Notes under the pieces: model-generated | The model's input: the letters and a program-made list of their open reading frames with translations, nothing else | The model's database searches: none | What the model was told of the DNA's origin: nothing | Translations under genes and position numbers: made by a program | Shown: piece after piece, positions 1 through 8,509 of the stretch | Layout of the letters: every line of letters begins with the position of its first letter | Position numbering within the stretch: the stretch's first letter is position 1 | Assembly (NCBI GenBank): GCA_028693555.1 | Contig: JAQUVD010000014.1 | Coordinates: forward strand, 1-64,000 | DNA length: 64,000 bases | Reading direction: 5' to 3' | Origin: Hespellia sp. | Lineage (GTDB): Bacteria > Bacillota > Clostridia > Lachnospirales > Lachnospiraceae

Positions 1-101
1 AGTTAGTAAGACCCCTTGAAGACGACAAGGTAGATAGGACAGAGGTGGAAGTGCAGTAATGTATGGAGCTGACTGTTACTAATAGGTCGAGGGCATAACC
101 A
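1..101 (+). rRNA. rrl: 23S rRNA, 3' end (partial)
   Basis: The first ~100 bases match the conserved 3' end of bacterial 23S rRNA, including the GACGACAAGGTAGATAGG block and the terminal ACTAATAGGTCGAGGGC stretch ending in ATAACC. Only this tail lies in the window; the rest is upstream. It is followed by 74 bases without a gene and then by tRNA-Asn, so the tRNA cluster is probably the distal part of the same rRNA operon. No 5S rRNA is seen between it and the tRNAs. The exact 3' end is good to a few bases. Confidence 0.92.
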
Positions 102-174
102 AACGGAATAGGTAAATGGATGTTTACAAAATCTTTGTATGAAGTTTTGAAGGTACATAAAGTACTTTTCATAT

Positions 175-246
175 TCCTCGATAGCTCAGTGGTAGAGCAT
201 TCGGCTGTTAACCGAAGGGTCGCTGGTTCGAGCCCAGCTCGGGGAG
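175..246 (+). tRNA. tRNA-Asn (GTT)
   Basis: A full cloverleaf can be drawn. The acceptor arms TCCTCGA and TCGGGGA pair over 7 bp, followed by discriminator G. The anticodon stem TTCGG/CCGAA holds loop CTGTTAA with anticodon GTT. The T-loop GGTTCGAGCC is canonical. The 3' CCA is not encoded. It is the first tRNA after the 23S rRNA. Confidence 0.96.
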
Positions 247-284
247 TTTTTTATGCAATATGTTTGCATAAAATAATTGAATAA

Positions 285-356
285 GGCTCCATGGTCAAGC
301 GGTTAAGACATCGCCCTTTCACGGCGGTAACCCGGGTTCAATTCCCGGTGGAGTCA
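285..356 (+). tRNA. tRNA-Glu (TTC)
   Basis: Acceptor arms GGCTCCA and TGGAGTC pair over 7 bp with one G-T, followed by discriminator A. The anticodon loop CTTTCAC gives TTC (Glu). The T arm CCCGGGTTCAATTCCCGG is canonical. CCA is not encoded. Confidence 0.96.
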
Positions 357-364
357 TTTGATGT

Positions 365-437
365 GCCGTTGTGGCTCAGTTGGTAGAGCAGCTGATTTGT
401 AATCAGCAGGTCATCGGTTCGAGTCCGATCAACGGCT
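365..437 (+). tRNA. tRNA-Thr (TGT)
   Basis: Acceptor arms GCCGTTG and CAACGGC pair perfectly. The anticodon stem CTGAT/ATCAG carries loop TTGTAAT with anticodon TGT (Thr). It starts only 8 bases after the Glu tRNA, which supports processing from one transcript. Confidence 0.96.
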
Positions 438-467
438 TAGTTCCTTTTTTGGGACGCACAAAATTTT

Positions 468-541
468 GGACCTTTAGCTCAGCTGGTTAGAGCAATCGGC
501 TCATAACCGATCGGTCCTGGGTTCGAGTCCCCGAAGGTCCA
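468..541 (+). tRNA. tRNA with CAT anticodon (Met or Ile2)
   Basis: Acceptor arms GGACCTT and AAGGTCC pair perfectly, with discriminator A. The anticodon stem ATCGG/CCGAT holds loop CTCATAA with anticodon CAT. The molecule is either elongator tRNA-Met or the tRNA-Ile2 whose C34 is changed to lysidine by TilS. From memory, the GGACCTT acceptor and GGCTCATAACC stem resemble Bacillus Ile2 more than its elongator Met, so Ile2 is a real alternative. It is not initiator-like, because the first acceptor pair is intact. Confidence 0.9.
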
Positions 542-561
542 TTTATAAAGTATTATAGCGA

Positions 562-635
562 GGCCCGGTGGCTCAGTTGGTTAGAGCGCCGCCCTGTCAC
601 GGCGGAGGTCGAGAGTTCGAGTCTCTTCCGGGTCG
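562..635 (+). tRNA. tRNA-Asp (GTC)
   Basis: Acceptor arms GGCCCGG and CCGGGTC pair with one G-T, followed by discriminator G. The anticodon loop CTGTCAC between GCCGC and GCGGA-type arms gives GTC (Asp). The T arm GAGAGTTCGAGTCTC is canonical. Confidence 0.95.
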
Positions 636-688
636 TTTAATAATTCATGCTTATTGAACTACTAATGTTCAATAAGATTATATTCCTT

Positions 689-761
689 GGGATCTTAGCT
701 CAGCTGGGAGAGCACCTGCCTTACAAGCAGGGGGTCACAGGTTCGAGCCCTGTAGGTCCCA
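689..761 (+). tRNA. tRNA-Val (TAC)
   Basis: Acceptor arms GGGATCT and AGGTCCC pair, with discriminator A. The anticodon stem CCTGC/GCAGG encloses loop CTTACAA with anticodon TAC (Val). The T arm CAGGTTCGAGCCCTG is canonical. Confidence 0.95.
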
Positions 762-782
762 TTTAAATAGTCTTAAGCCTGT

Positions 783-869
783 GCCGCAGTGGCGGAACTG
801 GCAGACGCACAGGACTTAAAATCCTGCGGGACTTATACTCCCGTACCGGTTCGATTCCGGTCTGCGGCA
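783..869 (+). tRNA. tRNA-Leu (TAA)
   Basis: An 87-base class II tRNA with a long variable arm. Acceptor arms GCCGCAG and CTGCGGC pair perfectly, with discriminator A. The anticodon stem CAGGA/TCCTG holds loop CTTAAAA with anticodon TAA. The variable arm CGGGACTTATACTCCCG forms its own stem. It is the last tRNA of the cluster. Confidence 0.96.
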
Positions 870-891
870 TAGACTTAAAGCTATTTATATC

Positions 892-924
892 AAGGTTTCA
901 AATCATTTGATTTGAAACCTTTTT
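892..924 (+). terminator. Rho-independent terminator of the rRNA-tRNA operon
   Basis: Arms AAGGTTTCAAATCA (892-905) and its exact complement (908-921) form a 14-bp stem with a 2-base loop, running into a T-tract. It lies 23 bases after tRNA-Leu. The palindromic ends (A-run before, T-run after) would let it work in both directions. Confidence 0.85.
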
Positions 925-1112
925 CTATTGTAAGAAAACAGATACAGCATACATGCTGTCTTTATAAAATCTTAATATGAATAAACATATGCTAATACTT
1001 TCTTTAATCGTGTCATGATAAAATTGTGATAAATATTCAGAGTAAATGAAATCTAAATTACAGCGATATACGGTGCGCTCTGAAAATAAGTAAAAGTTTG
1101 GTAGAGAACATC

Positions 1113-2462
1113 ATGAAACAAAAGAAAAATAAAATACATTTTTTACCGGATCAGATTATTGTATTGGGCTTTTTATGCGTAATTGCGATTGGCAGTATGT
1201 TGCTTATGCTTCCAATTGCAACGCAGGATGGAAGGTGCACAGGCATTATGGATGCAGCCTTCACGGCAACCTCCGCAGTATGCGTGACAGGTCTGGTGGT
1301 ACATAATACAGCTACCTATTGGTCCATGTTTGGACAGTTTGTCATTATTTGTCTGATTCAAATTGGTGGAATGGGAGTATGCACAGTCGCAGTTACAATT
1401 GCCATGGTTTCAGGACGTAAAATTGGACTGATGCAGCGAAGTGCAATGCAGGAGGCTATTTCAGCTCCGAATATTCGTGGTATTGTAAGACTTACTTATT
1501 TTATTATTCGTATGACGATCGGGACAGAGCTAATTGGTGCAGCTATTATGGCACCGATTTTTTGTGGAAAATTTGGATTTATAAAAGGAATCTGGTATGC
1601 CATATTTCATTCCGTTTCAGCGTTTTGCAATGCAGGATTTGATTTAATGGGAATACGAACACCATTTGTATCCTTAACAGAATTTTGCGGAGAACCGGTC
1701 ATTAATATTGTGATTATGTGTTTGATTGTCTGGGGTGGAATTGGATTTCTTACATGGGAAGATATATGGAGTCATAAATGGCATATAAAAAAATATAAAA
1801 TGCAAAGTAAAGTGATTATTGTAACGACGCTTATATTGATTGTGGTTCCTGCGCTTTATTTCTATTATGTTGAATTTGGCAGTTCAGCGTGGGGCGGGTT
1901 TTCACAAAAGGAACGTATTCTGGCATCTTTTTTCCAATCAATAACTCCGAGAACGGCAGGATTTAATACGGTTGACCTGAATCTGTTTCGCGGTGCCGGA
2001 AAGGCGATCATAATCACACTGATGTTAATTGGAGGTTCTCCCGGATCCACAGCCGGAGGAATTAAAACAACGACCATTGCTGTGTTGGCGGCATCCACCA
2101 TTGCAGTGTTTAAGCGCAATGAAGATGCACATTATTGTGGGAGAAGGATTGCGACAGAAACTGTAAAATATGCATCAGCAGTTTTCATTATGTATACGAT
2201 ACTATTTCTTCTCAGTGGGATTACAATTAGTACGATTGAGCAGATTCCTATAACGGAATGCCTGTTTGAAGCGGCATCAGCAATTGGTACGGTAGGTCTC
2301 TCATTAGGAATCACGGCGGAGCTTGGAACATTTTCAAAAATTATATTGATGTCACTGATGTATATGGGAAGAGTTGGAGGATTAACACTTGTTTTTGCGA
2401 CAACGATGAATTATAAGCACCCACAGTCTAGATATCCACAAGAAAAAATCACAGTGGGATAA
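1113..2462 (+). CDS. ktrB: Potassium uptake channel subunit, KtrB/TrkH family
   Basis: Membrane channel subunit of a Ktr/Trk-type potassium uptake system. Four pore-loop repeats are visible: TATSAVCVTGL (~residue 52), HSVSAFCNAGFDL (~170), ITPRTAGFNTVDL (~290) and EAASAIGTVGLSLG (~390). The third repeat is followed by the family loop GGSPGSTAGGIKTTT. At about 449 residues it matches KtrB better than the longer TrkH. An upstream in-frame TTG at 1098 would add five residues, but ATG 1113 has the better-placed GTAGAG. ktrA follows after 11 bases, so the pair forms the channel and its cytosolic gating ring. The downstream KdpD/KdpE-like pair suggests control by potassium or turgor. Confidence 0.9.
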   Translation: MKQKKNKIHFLPDQIIVLGFLCVIAIGSMLLMLPIATQDGRCTGIMDAAFTATSAVCVTGLVVHNTATYWSMFGQFVIICLIQIGGMGVCTVAVTIAMVSGRKIGLMQRSAMQEAISAPNIRGIVRLTYFIIRMTIGTELIGAAIMAPIFCGKFGFIKGIWYAIFHSVSAFCNAGFDLMGIRTPFVSLTEFCGEPVINIVIMCLIVWGGIGFLTWEDIWSHKWHIKKYKMQSKVIIVTTLILIVVPALYFYYVEFGSSAWGGFSQKERILASFFQSITPRTAGFNTVDLNLFRGAGKAIIITLMLIGGSPGSTAGGIKTTTIAVLAASTIAVFKRNEDAHYCGRRIATETVKYASAVFIMYTILFLLSGITISTIEQIPITECLFEAASAIGTVGLSLGITAELGTFSKIILMSLMYMGRVGGLTLVFATTMNYKHPQSRYPQEKITVG

Positions 2463-2473
2463 GGAGAAAGATC

Positions 2474-3121
2474 ATGAAAAATGTATTGTTAATAGGTTTA
2501 GGGAGATTTGGAAGACACATAGCAATCAAATTAGATACAATGAACCATCAGGTTATGGCAGTGGATATACAGGAAAAACGAGTCAATGCAGTTTTACCTT
2601 ATGTAACAAACGCACAGATTGGGGATTGTACAGATGAGGTATTTGTTAATTCGCTTGGAATCCGCAATTTCGATGTGTGTATTGTTGCAATTGGTGATGC
2701 ATTTCAGAGTTCGTTGGAAGCAACGGCATTATTAAAAGAACTGGGAGCCAAGCTGGTTGTTTCCAGAGCAACCCGGGATGTTCATGCGAAATTTCTATTA
2801 AAAATCGGAGCGGATCGAATTGTATATCCAGAGAAACAGATTGCATCATGGACGGCAATTCGCTATACATCGGATCATATTATAGATTATATCGAATTGG
2901 ATGAGGACCATGGAATATTCGAACTCTCTGTGCCGGAGTCATGGCTTGGAAAGACGGTTGGTCAGTTAGATATTAGAAAGAAATTTAATATTAACATCAT
3001 TGGAATCAGACAGAATCACAGATTGCATCTGTCTGTAAATATAGATACAACTTTGACAGACGATCTTACAATGCTTGTATCAGGCAACTTAAAGGACGTA
3101 CATAAATGCTTTCATATATAA
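2474..3121 (+). CDS. ktrA: Potassium uptake regulatory subunit, KtrA/TrkA family
   Basis: Soluble 215-residue gating subunit that forms an octameric ring under KtrB and binds nucleotides. The N-terminal RCK_N Rossmann fold starts at residue 3 with GLGRFGRH, has the acidic VDIQE at the end of strand 2, and extends to ~135. The RCK_C (TrkA_C) domain occupies about 140-215. Length is typical of KtrA (~220). Its ATG has a GGAGAAAG ribosome site, and the gene follows ktrB closely, so a single membrane complex is expected. There are no membrane segments. Confidence 0.92.
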   Translation: MKNVLLIGLGRFGRHIAIKLDTMNHQVMAVDIQEKRVNAVLPYVTNAQIGDCTDEVFVNSLGIRNFDVCIVAIGDAFQSSLEATALLKELGAKLVVSRATRDVHAKFLLKIGADRIVYPEKQIASWTAIRYTSDHIIDYIELDEDHGIFELSVPESWLGKTVGQLDIRKKFNINIIGIRQNHRLHLSVNIDTTLTDDLTMLVSGNLKDVHKCFHI

Positions 3122-3131
3122 GGGGTTTAGG

Positions 3132-3638
3132 ATGAAGATAATGATAGTAGTGATTGCCTGTATAATTGTGTTATATACGGGCTTCTGGATTATGAAGAAA
3201 ATTGATATTTTCATCGGGAATAATAGCAGTACAATGTATCGATCATTTGCAGATCAGGAATTGGTTGTAGGCTTTGACATGCCATTTCTGGCGGAAAACT
3301 TTATTTCAAAACTATGTGATTTTACAAAGGATCAGGATGAATATAAGTTCCGGTTATGTTCTGCGGATGCAGGAGAGTTGAGCAAATTGCTGGACGAGCA
3401 GAAGATTGATTGTGCGTTGATTGCATCTGACAGTATCAGATGGGTTGACGACAGGATGCAATGCAGAAACATGACTCTGATTCCCCAGCATCTGCGGATG
3501 AATTGTTATAACACCACAGTGGAGCCTGTCGTTTATCAGGAAAAAACAGTCAGGGTAATCTGGTATCCGGAGAACAAAACAGAAAAAAAGAAGTATTTGA
3601 ATGACATTTTATTGAAATTAGTTGATGATAAGAGTTGA
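3132..3638 (+). CDS. Small membrane-anchored extracytoplasmic protein of unknown function
   Basis: 168 residues. I do not recognise the family. One N-terminal hydrophobic segment (residues ~2-20) is followed by a lysine pair and a ~140-residue domain predicted outside the membrane. The stretch from VVGFDMPFLAENF to IDCALI has alternating strand/helix character like one lobe of a periplasmic-binding or LysR effector domain (inference). It has four cysteines in the outer part. It lies 10 bases after ktrA and just before a KdpD-like kinase, so an accessory sensor or Ktr subunit is the simplest guess. Confidence 0.6.
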   Translation: MKIMIVVIACIIVLYTGFWIMKKIDIFIGNNSSTMYRSFADQELVVGFDMPFLAENFISKLCDFTKDQDEYKFRLCSADAGELSKLLDEQKIDCALIASDSIRWVDDRMQCRNMTLIPQHLRMNCYNTTVEPVVYQEKTVRVIWYPENKTEKKKYLNDILLKLVDDKS

Positions 3639-3670
3639 TATTTGCAATCGGATAAACTATAGTTAAAGAT

Positions 3671-5260
3671 ATGAAATCAGTAGGAGTTCCCCACAGTAAA
3701 TGGAAACAAACGAATATGAATGCAAGAGATATCGCGTCAACTGTCGAGGTATTACTTTGTGCTACCGGAATTTGTCTTCTCTTTGACCGTCTTGGATTCA
3801 GTGCATCCAACATTATTATGGTGTATATTGTTGGTGTGTTGTTTACGGCAATCCTCACAAACTGGCAGGGATACAGTATCCTATCCTCTATCGTAAGTGT
3901 GCTGTTGTTTAATTTCTTTTTTATTGAGCCGCGCTATACGCTGTTAGCATTTGAAAAAGAGTATCCGCTTACTTTTTTTGTAATGTTACTTGTAGCGTTT
4001 ATTGCCAGCTCTCTGACCGTGAAATTAAAAAAGCATGCAAGAGAGGCAGCACAGGCAGCATATAGAATGCAGATTCTCTTTGACACAAATCGACTTTTGG
4101 AACGAGTGAAAAATCAAACGGAGATTGTAGCACTGACTGCCAAACAGCTGGGAAAATTATTGAATCGAAATCTGATTATCTACTTATGTCAGAATGGAGA
4201 ACTTGGAAAAGTGAATGTCTTTATGGCAGACGACAGCGTACCGGTCGATATTTATACATCTGAGTATGAGAAAAAGGCAGCATCATGGGTATTACATAAT
4301 AATAAACATGGTGGTGCGACAACCGATCACATGCCGGATGCAAAATGCATGTATCTGACCATTCGGGTAAATGAAATTGTATATGGTGTGATTGGTATTG
4401 CAATCGAAAAAACACGGTTGGAGGATTTTGAAGAAAGTGTTCTTTTATCTATACTCGGAGAGTGCGCATTCGCATTAGAAAATGAACAAACTCGGCGGGA
4501 GAAAGAAGAAGCAACTGCACTGGCGATTAAAGAGCAATTAAGAGCAAACCTGTTACGGTCTATTTCGCATGATTTGCGGACTCCGCTTACTTCAATTTCA
4601 GGGAATGCAAGTAATTTAATCTCCAATGGAGAAGAGCTGGATCAAAAGACAAAAGTCAAGCTGTATACAGATATTTATGATAACTCCATGTGGCTTATAA
4701 ACCTTGTGGAAAATCTGCTGGCAGTGACCAAGATTGAAGAAGGCAAAATGAATATCCGCATGGCACCGGAACTGATTGAGGATGTTCTAAACGAGGCACT
4801 GCACCATATGCAGAGAATGAACCAGAATCATGAGATTCATGTGGAGTATTCGGATGAACTTTTGATGGCGAAGATGGATGCAAAGCTGATTATACAGGTT
4901 ATCATTAATCTGATAGAGAATGCGACAAAATATACACCGGATGGCTCACAGATATGGATCATGTCGAAGAAGCAGGCAGATAGAATTTTAATCAGCGTGA
5001 AAGATGAGGGGCAGGGAATTCCGGATGACGAAAAGGAATATATTTTCGACATGTTCTACACTGGAGTACAAAAGATAGCAGATGGCAGGAGAAGTGTCGG
5101 ATTCGGACTCTTTCTCTGCAAATCAATTATTGAGGCACATGGCGGGACGATAACGGTTTCAGATAATCATCCTCATGGTTCGATATTTACATTTTCACTT
5201 GAGGCATATCAACCCAGAATGGAAGATTACAATGTGAATGGAGAGTTGTATGATGAATAA
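3671..5260 (+). CDS. Short KdpD-like sensor histidine kinase (DUF4118)
   Basis: A sensor kinase of about 529 residues. Four hydrophobic segments at ~25-118 correspond to the DUF4118 membrane block of KdpD. A GAF-like linker region follows to ~280, then HisKA with SISHDLRTPLTS (phospho-His near 299), an N-box NLIENATKYTPDG (~412) and the ATP lid DEGQGIPDD (~445). It lacks the ~370-residue KdpD-N/USP region of full KdpD (~890 residues), which senses potassium and c-di-AMP in other bacteria. The start is uncertain: ATG 3671 has no clear ribosome site and ATG 3719 is possible. It overlaps the response regulator gene downstream. The probable role is control of the ktr genes or another potassium response. 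Confidence 0.85.
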   Translation: MKSVGVPHSKWKQTNMNARDIASTVEVLLCATGICLLFDRLGFSASNIIMVYIVGVLFTAILTNWQGYSILSSIVSVLLFNFFFIEPRYTLLAFEKEYPLTFFVMLLVAFIASSLTVKLKKHAREAAQAAYRMQILFDTNRLLERVKNQTEIVALTAKQLGKLLNRNLIIYLCQNGELGKVNVFMADDSVPVDIYTSEYEKKAASWVLHNNKHGGATTDHMPDAKCMYLTIRVNEIVYGVIGIAIEKTRLEDFEESVLLSILGECAFALENEQTRREKEEATALAIKEQLRANLLRSISHDLRTPLTSISGNASNLISNGEELDQKTKVKLYTDIYDNSMWLINLVENLLAVTKIEEGKMNIRMAPELIEDVLNEALHHMQRMNQNHEIHVEYSDELLMAKMDAKLIIQVIINLIENATKYTPDGSQIWIMSKKQADRILISVKDEGQGIPDDEKEYIFDMFYTGVQKIADGRRSVGFGLFLCKSIIEAHGGTITVSDNHPHGSIFTFSLEAYQPRMEDYNVNGELYDE

Positions 5261-5954
5261 AACATTGATTTTAATGGTGGAGGATGACCGTTCGGTATGT
5301 AATTTAATCGCAACTACGTTAAAATTACATAATTATAGATATATTACGGCTACAAGTGGGACGGCGGCACTTCTCGAGATAAGCTCCCATAATCCGGACA
5401 TTATATTATTAGACTTAGGACTCCCCGACATGGATGGGGTAGAAGTAATCAAAAAAGTAAGAACCTGGTCGAATGTTCCGATTATTATTATAAGTGCCCG
5501 CAGCGAAGATACGGATAAAATCGAGGCTCTTGACGCAGGTGCGGATGATTATCTGACAAAACCATTTTCCATAGAAGAGCTGCTTGCAAGGCTGCGTGTT
5601 ACGGAGCGAAGAATGGCATATATCAATGCAGATATGGAAAAATCGTCCGTGTTCGTAAATGGGAGTTTAAGCGTGGATTACGGAGCGGGCTGTGCATATT
5701 TTGATGGAGTAGAGCTGCATTTGACTCCAATTGAATATAAGATACTTTGTCTTCTTGCGCAGAACGTCGGAAAGGTTCTGACCTATACATTTATTACTGA
5801 AAAAATCTGGGGAAGAAGCTGGGATAACGATATCTCCTCTCTCAGAGTTTTTGGGGCAACATTGAGAAAGAAAATCGAGAAAGAAAGAAGTTCAACACAA
5901 TATATCCAGACCCATGTCGGCGTGGGATATCGGATGTTAAAGGTAGAAGAATAG
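5250..5954 (+). CDS. KdpE-like OmpR-family response regulator
   Basis: Receiver domain at ~1-120 with the acidic pair VEDDRS, phospho-Asp in LLDLGLPDMDG and the conserved lysine in LTKPF. A winged-helix OmpR DNA-binding domain at ~135-233 ends in the typical GVGYRM. The start is placed at ATG 5250 or 5253, which have a GGAGAG site just upstream; ATG 5238 would overlap that site. The gene overlaps the kinase stop codon, showing translational coupling. It is followed by a strong terminator, ending the ktr operon. Confidence 0.88.
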   Translation: MMNKTLILMVEDDRSVCNLIATTLKLHNYRYITATSGTAALLEISSHNPDIILLDLGLPDMDGVEVIKKVRTWSNVPIIIISARSEDTDKIEALDAGADDYLTKPFSIEELLARLRVTERRMAYINADMEKSSVFVNGSLSVDYGAGCAYFDGVELHLTPIEYKILCLLAQNVGKVLTYTFITEKIWGRSWDNDISSLRVFGATLRKKIEKERSSTQYIQTHVGVGYRMLKVEE

Positions 5955-5959
5955 AAGTG

Positions 5960-6012
5960 AAAGCGGGAAAGATGACAAAAATGTAAGGTTTATGTCATCT
6001 TTCCCGCTTTTT
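5960..6012 (+). terminator. Rho-independent terminator
   Basis: The arm AAAGCGGGAAAGATGACA (from 5960) pairs with TGTCATCTTTCCCGCTTT (5993-6010). This gives a 17-18-bp stem with a loop of about 15 bases, followed by T's. It closes the ktr/kdp-like operon. Confidence 0.88.
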
Positions 6013-6094
6013 CGACAGGACAGATCAATGATATAATGTGATATGAATACATAAATGGATATTTTTTAAAGAATGAAAGGCGGAGAGATTGATT

Positions 6095-6538
6095 ATGGAA
6101 TGCAGAGGAGCAGGCAAGTTAAAAGTAGTTGGTATTATATTTATTATTATTGGAGCAATTGCTGTGGTTATCTACGGTATGGGATTGGCAGGCAGTGGCT
6201 TGATGGTTGGCATGAGCAGTAATATCGCAGAAGGAAGTTCTGCATCACAAACAACAGTGGCACAAGGTGGTTCACTGCTTATGGTTATGTCGGGTATTGG
6301 TTTGATTTATGGGCTGGTGGAACTCATTGCCGGAATTATGGGCGTGAAGAATTGCCGGAATAGGGAAAAAGCAAAATCTTTAATGGTTATTGGAAGTGTG
6401 CTTTTCATCCTGGCTCTTATCTCATCGATTATGTCAATGGTTTCAAATGGTTTTCATGTTTCTGGAATCATCGGACTTGCATTTGGAGTGCTGTTGCCGT
6501 TTCTTTTTATTCTTGGGGCAAAGCAGAATATGGCATAA
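6095..6538 (+). CDS. Small multi-pass membrane protein, function unknown
   Basis: 147 residues with four predicted membrane helices (about 8-30, 55-80, 92-110 and 118-140) rich in Gly, Ile and Met. No catalytic motif is seen. ATG 6095 is preferred over the in-frame TTG 6089 because AAGGCGGAGAG lies 7 bases before it. A TATAAT at 6032-6037 could be its -10 element, though the -35 is poor. A terminator follows directly, so it is probably monocistronic. It is similar in general form to DUF4064-like proteins, but this is not firm. Confidence 0.65.
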   Translation: MECRGAGKLKVVGIIFIIIGAIAVVIYGMGLAGSGLMVGMSSNIAEGSSASQTTVAQGGSLLMVMSGIGLIYGLVELIAGIMGVKNCRNREKAKSLMVIGSVLFILALISSIMSMVSNGFHVSGIIGLAFGVLLPFLFILGAKQNMA

Positions 6539-6548
6539 GAATAGAGGG

Positions 6549-6582
6549 TCAGGGTGGCTTGCTGCCCTGATTCTTTTTTTTT
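6549..6582 (+). terminator. Rho-independent terminator
   Basis: TCAGGG (6549-6554) pairs with CCCTGA (6565-6570), with partial extension inside the loop. A run of nine T's broken by one C follows. Confidence 0.75.
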
Positions 6583-6625
6583 GATGGATGACTGGAAAAT
6601 GAGAGAATAAGAGAGGGAATCTTGT

Positions 6626-8509
6626 ATGATAACAAGAAAGGATTTGAAGAGGAACGCAAAACATGTGTTTCGAAGACATTATGGATTATTACTTTTAGGA
6701 TGTCTGTTTGTTGCCGTGCTGGGAAATGAATTCAAAAATTCTACCACCTTTGTATCAATTGGCGTCGGAGTGGTAGAGGAAGAAAAAATCGTTTCAGGGA
6801 CTGCTATGACAACCATTCACACTTCAGAGGTGATTGAAAGAGTGCTGCAAGATGGTATCGCGGCGGGAAAACAGGAAGCAGAAGAAATTAAGGAATCGGA
6901 AATTGCGGAATCGACACGGGCAGGAGCCAGCAGAATATTGGGACACAGTCGTGGCGTGCTGGCGAATATCGTAAATTCGGTTACATCGGGGTCGGTGTTT
7001 ATTACACTTCTCTCTGCAGCCAATACACTGGTTCATTCCAGTGATGTTGCAATTATATTATTTATACTGGCTTGTGCCGGTGTTATGCTGGCGGCATGGT
7101 ATTTTGTCAAGAACACGCTGGCAGTGGTTTTGCGTAGAATTTCACTGGAATGCAGAACATACGAAAAAGTTCCGGTATCCCGTTTTATATTCTTGCTCCG
7201 CGTGCGAAGATGGTGCCGGGTTGCGGGCGATATGTTTGTATTAGCTTTTTTCAAATTTCTATGGAACCTTACGGTGATCGGTGGAATCATCAAACGCTAT
7301 TCGTACCGGATGGTCCCATTTATTCTGGCTGAGAATCCGGACCTTAAGGCAAGAGAGGCGATTACGCTGTCTCGCAGAATCATGAAGGGACACAAATGGG
7401 AATGTTTTATTTTGGATGTCACCTTTTGGGGATGGGATATTCTGGGCATTCTGACATTAGGAATCTCGAATGTATTTTTCTTGAATCCATACAAAATCTG
7501 CACCTTTTCCGAATATTATACAGAACTGCGCAGACTGGGCATTGAAAATGAAATCGAAGGTTTTGAAGCATTTTGTGACGTATATCTGTACGAAAAGGCA
7601 CCTAAGGACGTTTTGGAAAAAAGCTATGCAGATATAGAGGAACTGATCGAAAAAAATAAGCTCCCAATAGAAGAACGTAAAGGCGTTTTGCGTTTCCTGG
7701 CAGATGTTTTTGGTATTGTACTTGTTCTGGATGATACAGAAAAACAGAGGGAAGAGAGTCATGAACGGCGACTTAAAATTAGTTCTTATAAGGATTTCAT
7801 AGAAGGAAGAGCCTATCCAAACAGATTATTTGTGATTCCGGAAAAGAAAAAAGTGGCAAATGCGGAGAATATTTCGTATCTGCGATGTTACTCGCTAGCA
7901 TCACTGGTTCTGCTGTTCTTTGGATTTTCATTCATCGGATGGCTTTGGGAAGTCAGTCTGCACGTTGTGAAAGACGGTATGTTTATTAACCGCGGAGTGC
8001 TGCATGGACCGTGGCTGCCGATTTATGGAGCGGGCGGAGTATTGATTCTGGTTGTATTAAAGAAGCTTCGGGAGTATCCACCGGTAGAATTTGTGGCTGG
8101 GATGCTGCTTTGCGGCTGTGTGGAATATGTCTCTTCTTATTACCTGCAGGTGGCTCACAATGGAAAGAAATGGTGGGATTACAGTGGATACTTTTTAAAT
8201 TTGAATGGACGTATCTGCGCAGAAGGCGTCTTAGTGTTTGGACTTGGAGGAATGGGTATTGTGTATGTCCTTGCGCCACTTATGGATAATGTTATTCGGA
8301 AGATAAAACTACAGATTTTAATTCCGATTTGTGTGATACTTCTTGGCGTTTTTGTAGCGGATAATATATATTCATTGAAGCATCCGAATGCGGGAAAGGG
8401 AATTACTGACTATCGTCAGATACAATATCAAGGGTCAATGGTAGGATTGGACAGAAAAGAGGAAAAGAATGATTGCAATACTTTTATTACCACTATATAT
8501 TATATTTAA
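6626..8509 (+). CDS. DUF975 membrane protein fused to a CmpB-type putative ABC permease domain
   Basis: 627 residues. The N-terminal ~300 residues look like the DUF975 membrane family: helices near 15-35, 135-165 and 200-220, then the conserved segment around PFILAENPDLKAREAITLSRRIMKGHKW. The C-terminal ~200 residues match the CmpB-like 'ABC-transporter type IV' family, with GFSFIGWLWEV, INRGVLHGPWLPIYGAGG and the WDYSGYFLNLNGRI segment. The domains are usually separate or paired in gut Firmicutes; the role is unknown. It has an AGAGGGA ribosome site. The last 41 bases overlap the next gene in another frame, which supports co-translation. Confidence 0.75.
   Translation: MITRKDLKRNAKHVFRRHYGLLLLGCLFVAVLGNEFKNSTTFVSIGVGVVEEEKIVSGTAMTTIHTSEVIERVLQDGIAAGKQEAEEIKESEIAESTRAGASRILGHSRGVLANIVNSVTSGSVFITLLSAANTLVHSSDVAIILFILACAGVMLAAWYFVKNTLAVVLRRISLECRTYEKVPVSRFIFLLRVRRWCRVAGDMFVLAFFKFLWNLTVIGGIIKRYSYRMVPFILAENPDLKAREAITLSRRIMKGHKWECFILDVTFWGWDILGILTLGISNVFFLNPYKICTFSEYYTELRRLGIENEIEGFEAFCDVYLYEKAPKDVLEKSYADIEELIEKNKLPIEERKGVLRFLADVFGIVLVLDDTEKQREESHERRLKISSYKDFIEGRAYPNRLFVIPEKKKVANAENISYLRCYSLASLVLLFFGFSFIGWLWEVSLHVVKDGMFINRGVLHGPWLPIYGAGGVLILVVLKKLREYPPVEFVAGMLLCGCVEYVSSYYLQVAHNGKKWWDYSGYFLNLNGRICAEGVLVFGLGGMGIVYVLAPLMDNVIRKIKLQILIPICVILLGVFVADNIYSLKHPNAGKGITDYRQIQYQGSMVGLDRKEEKNDCNTFITTIYYI

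Noticed and set aside
1098-1112. TTG start for ktrB five codons upstream
   Set aside because: ATG 1113 has a better ribosome-binding context.
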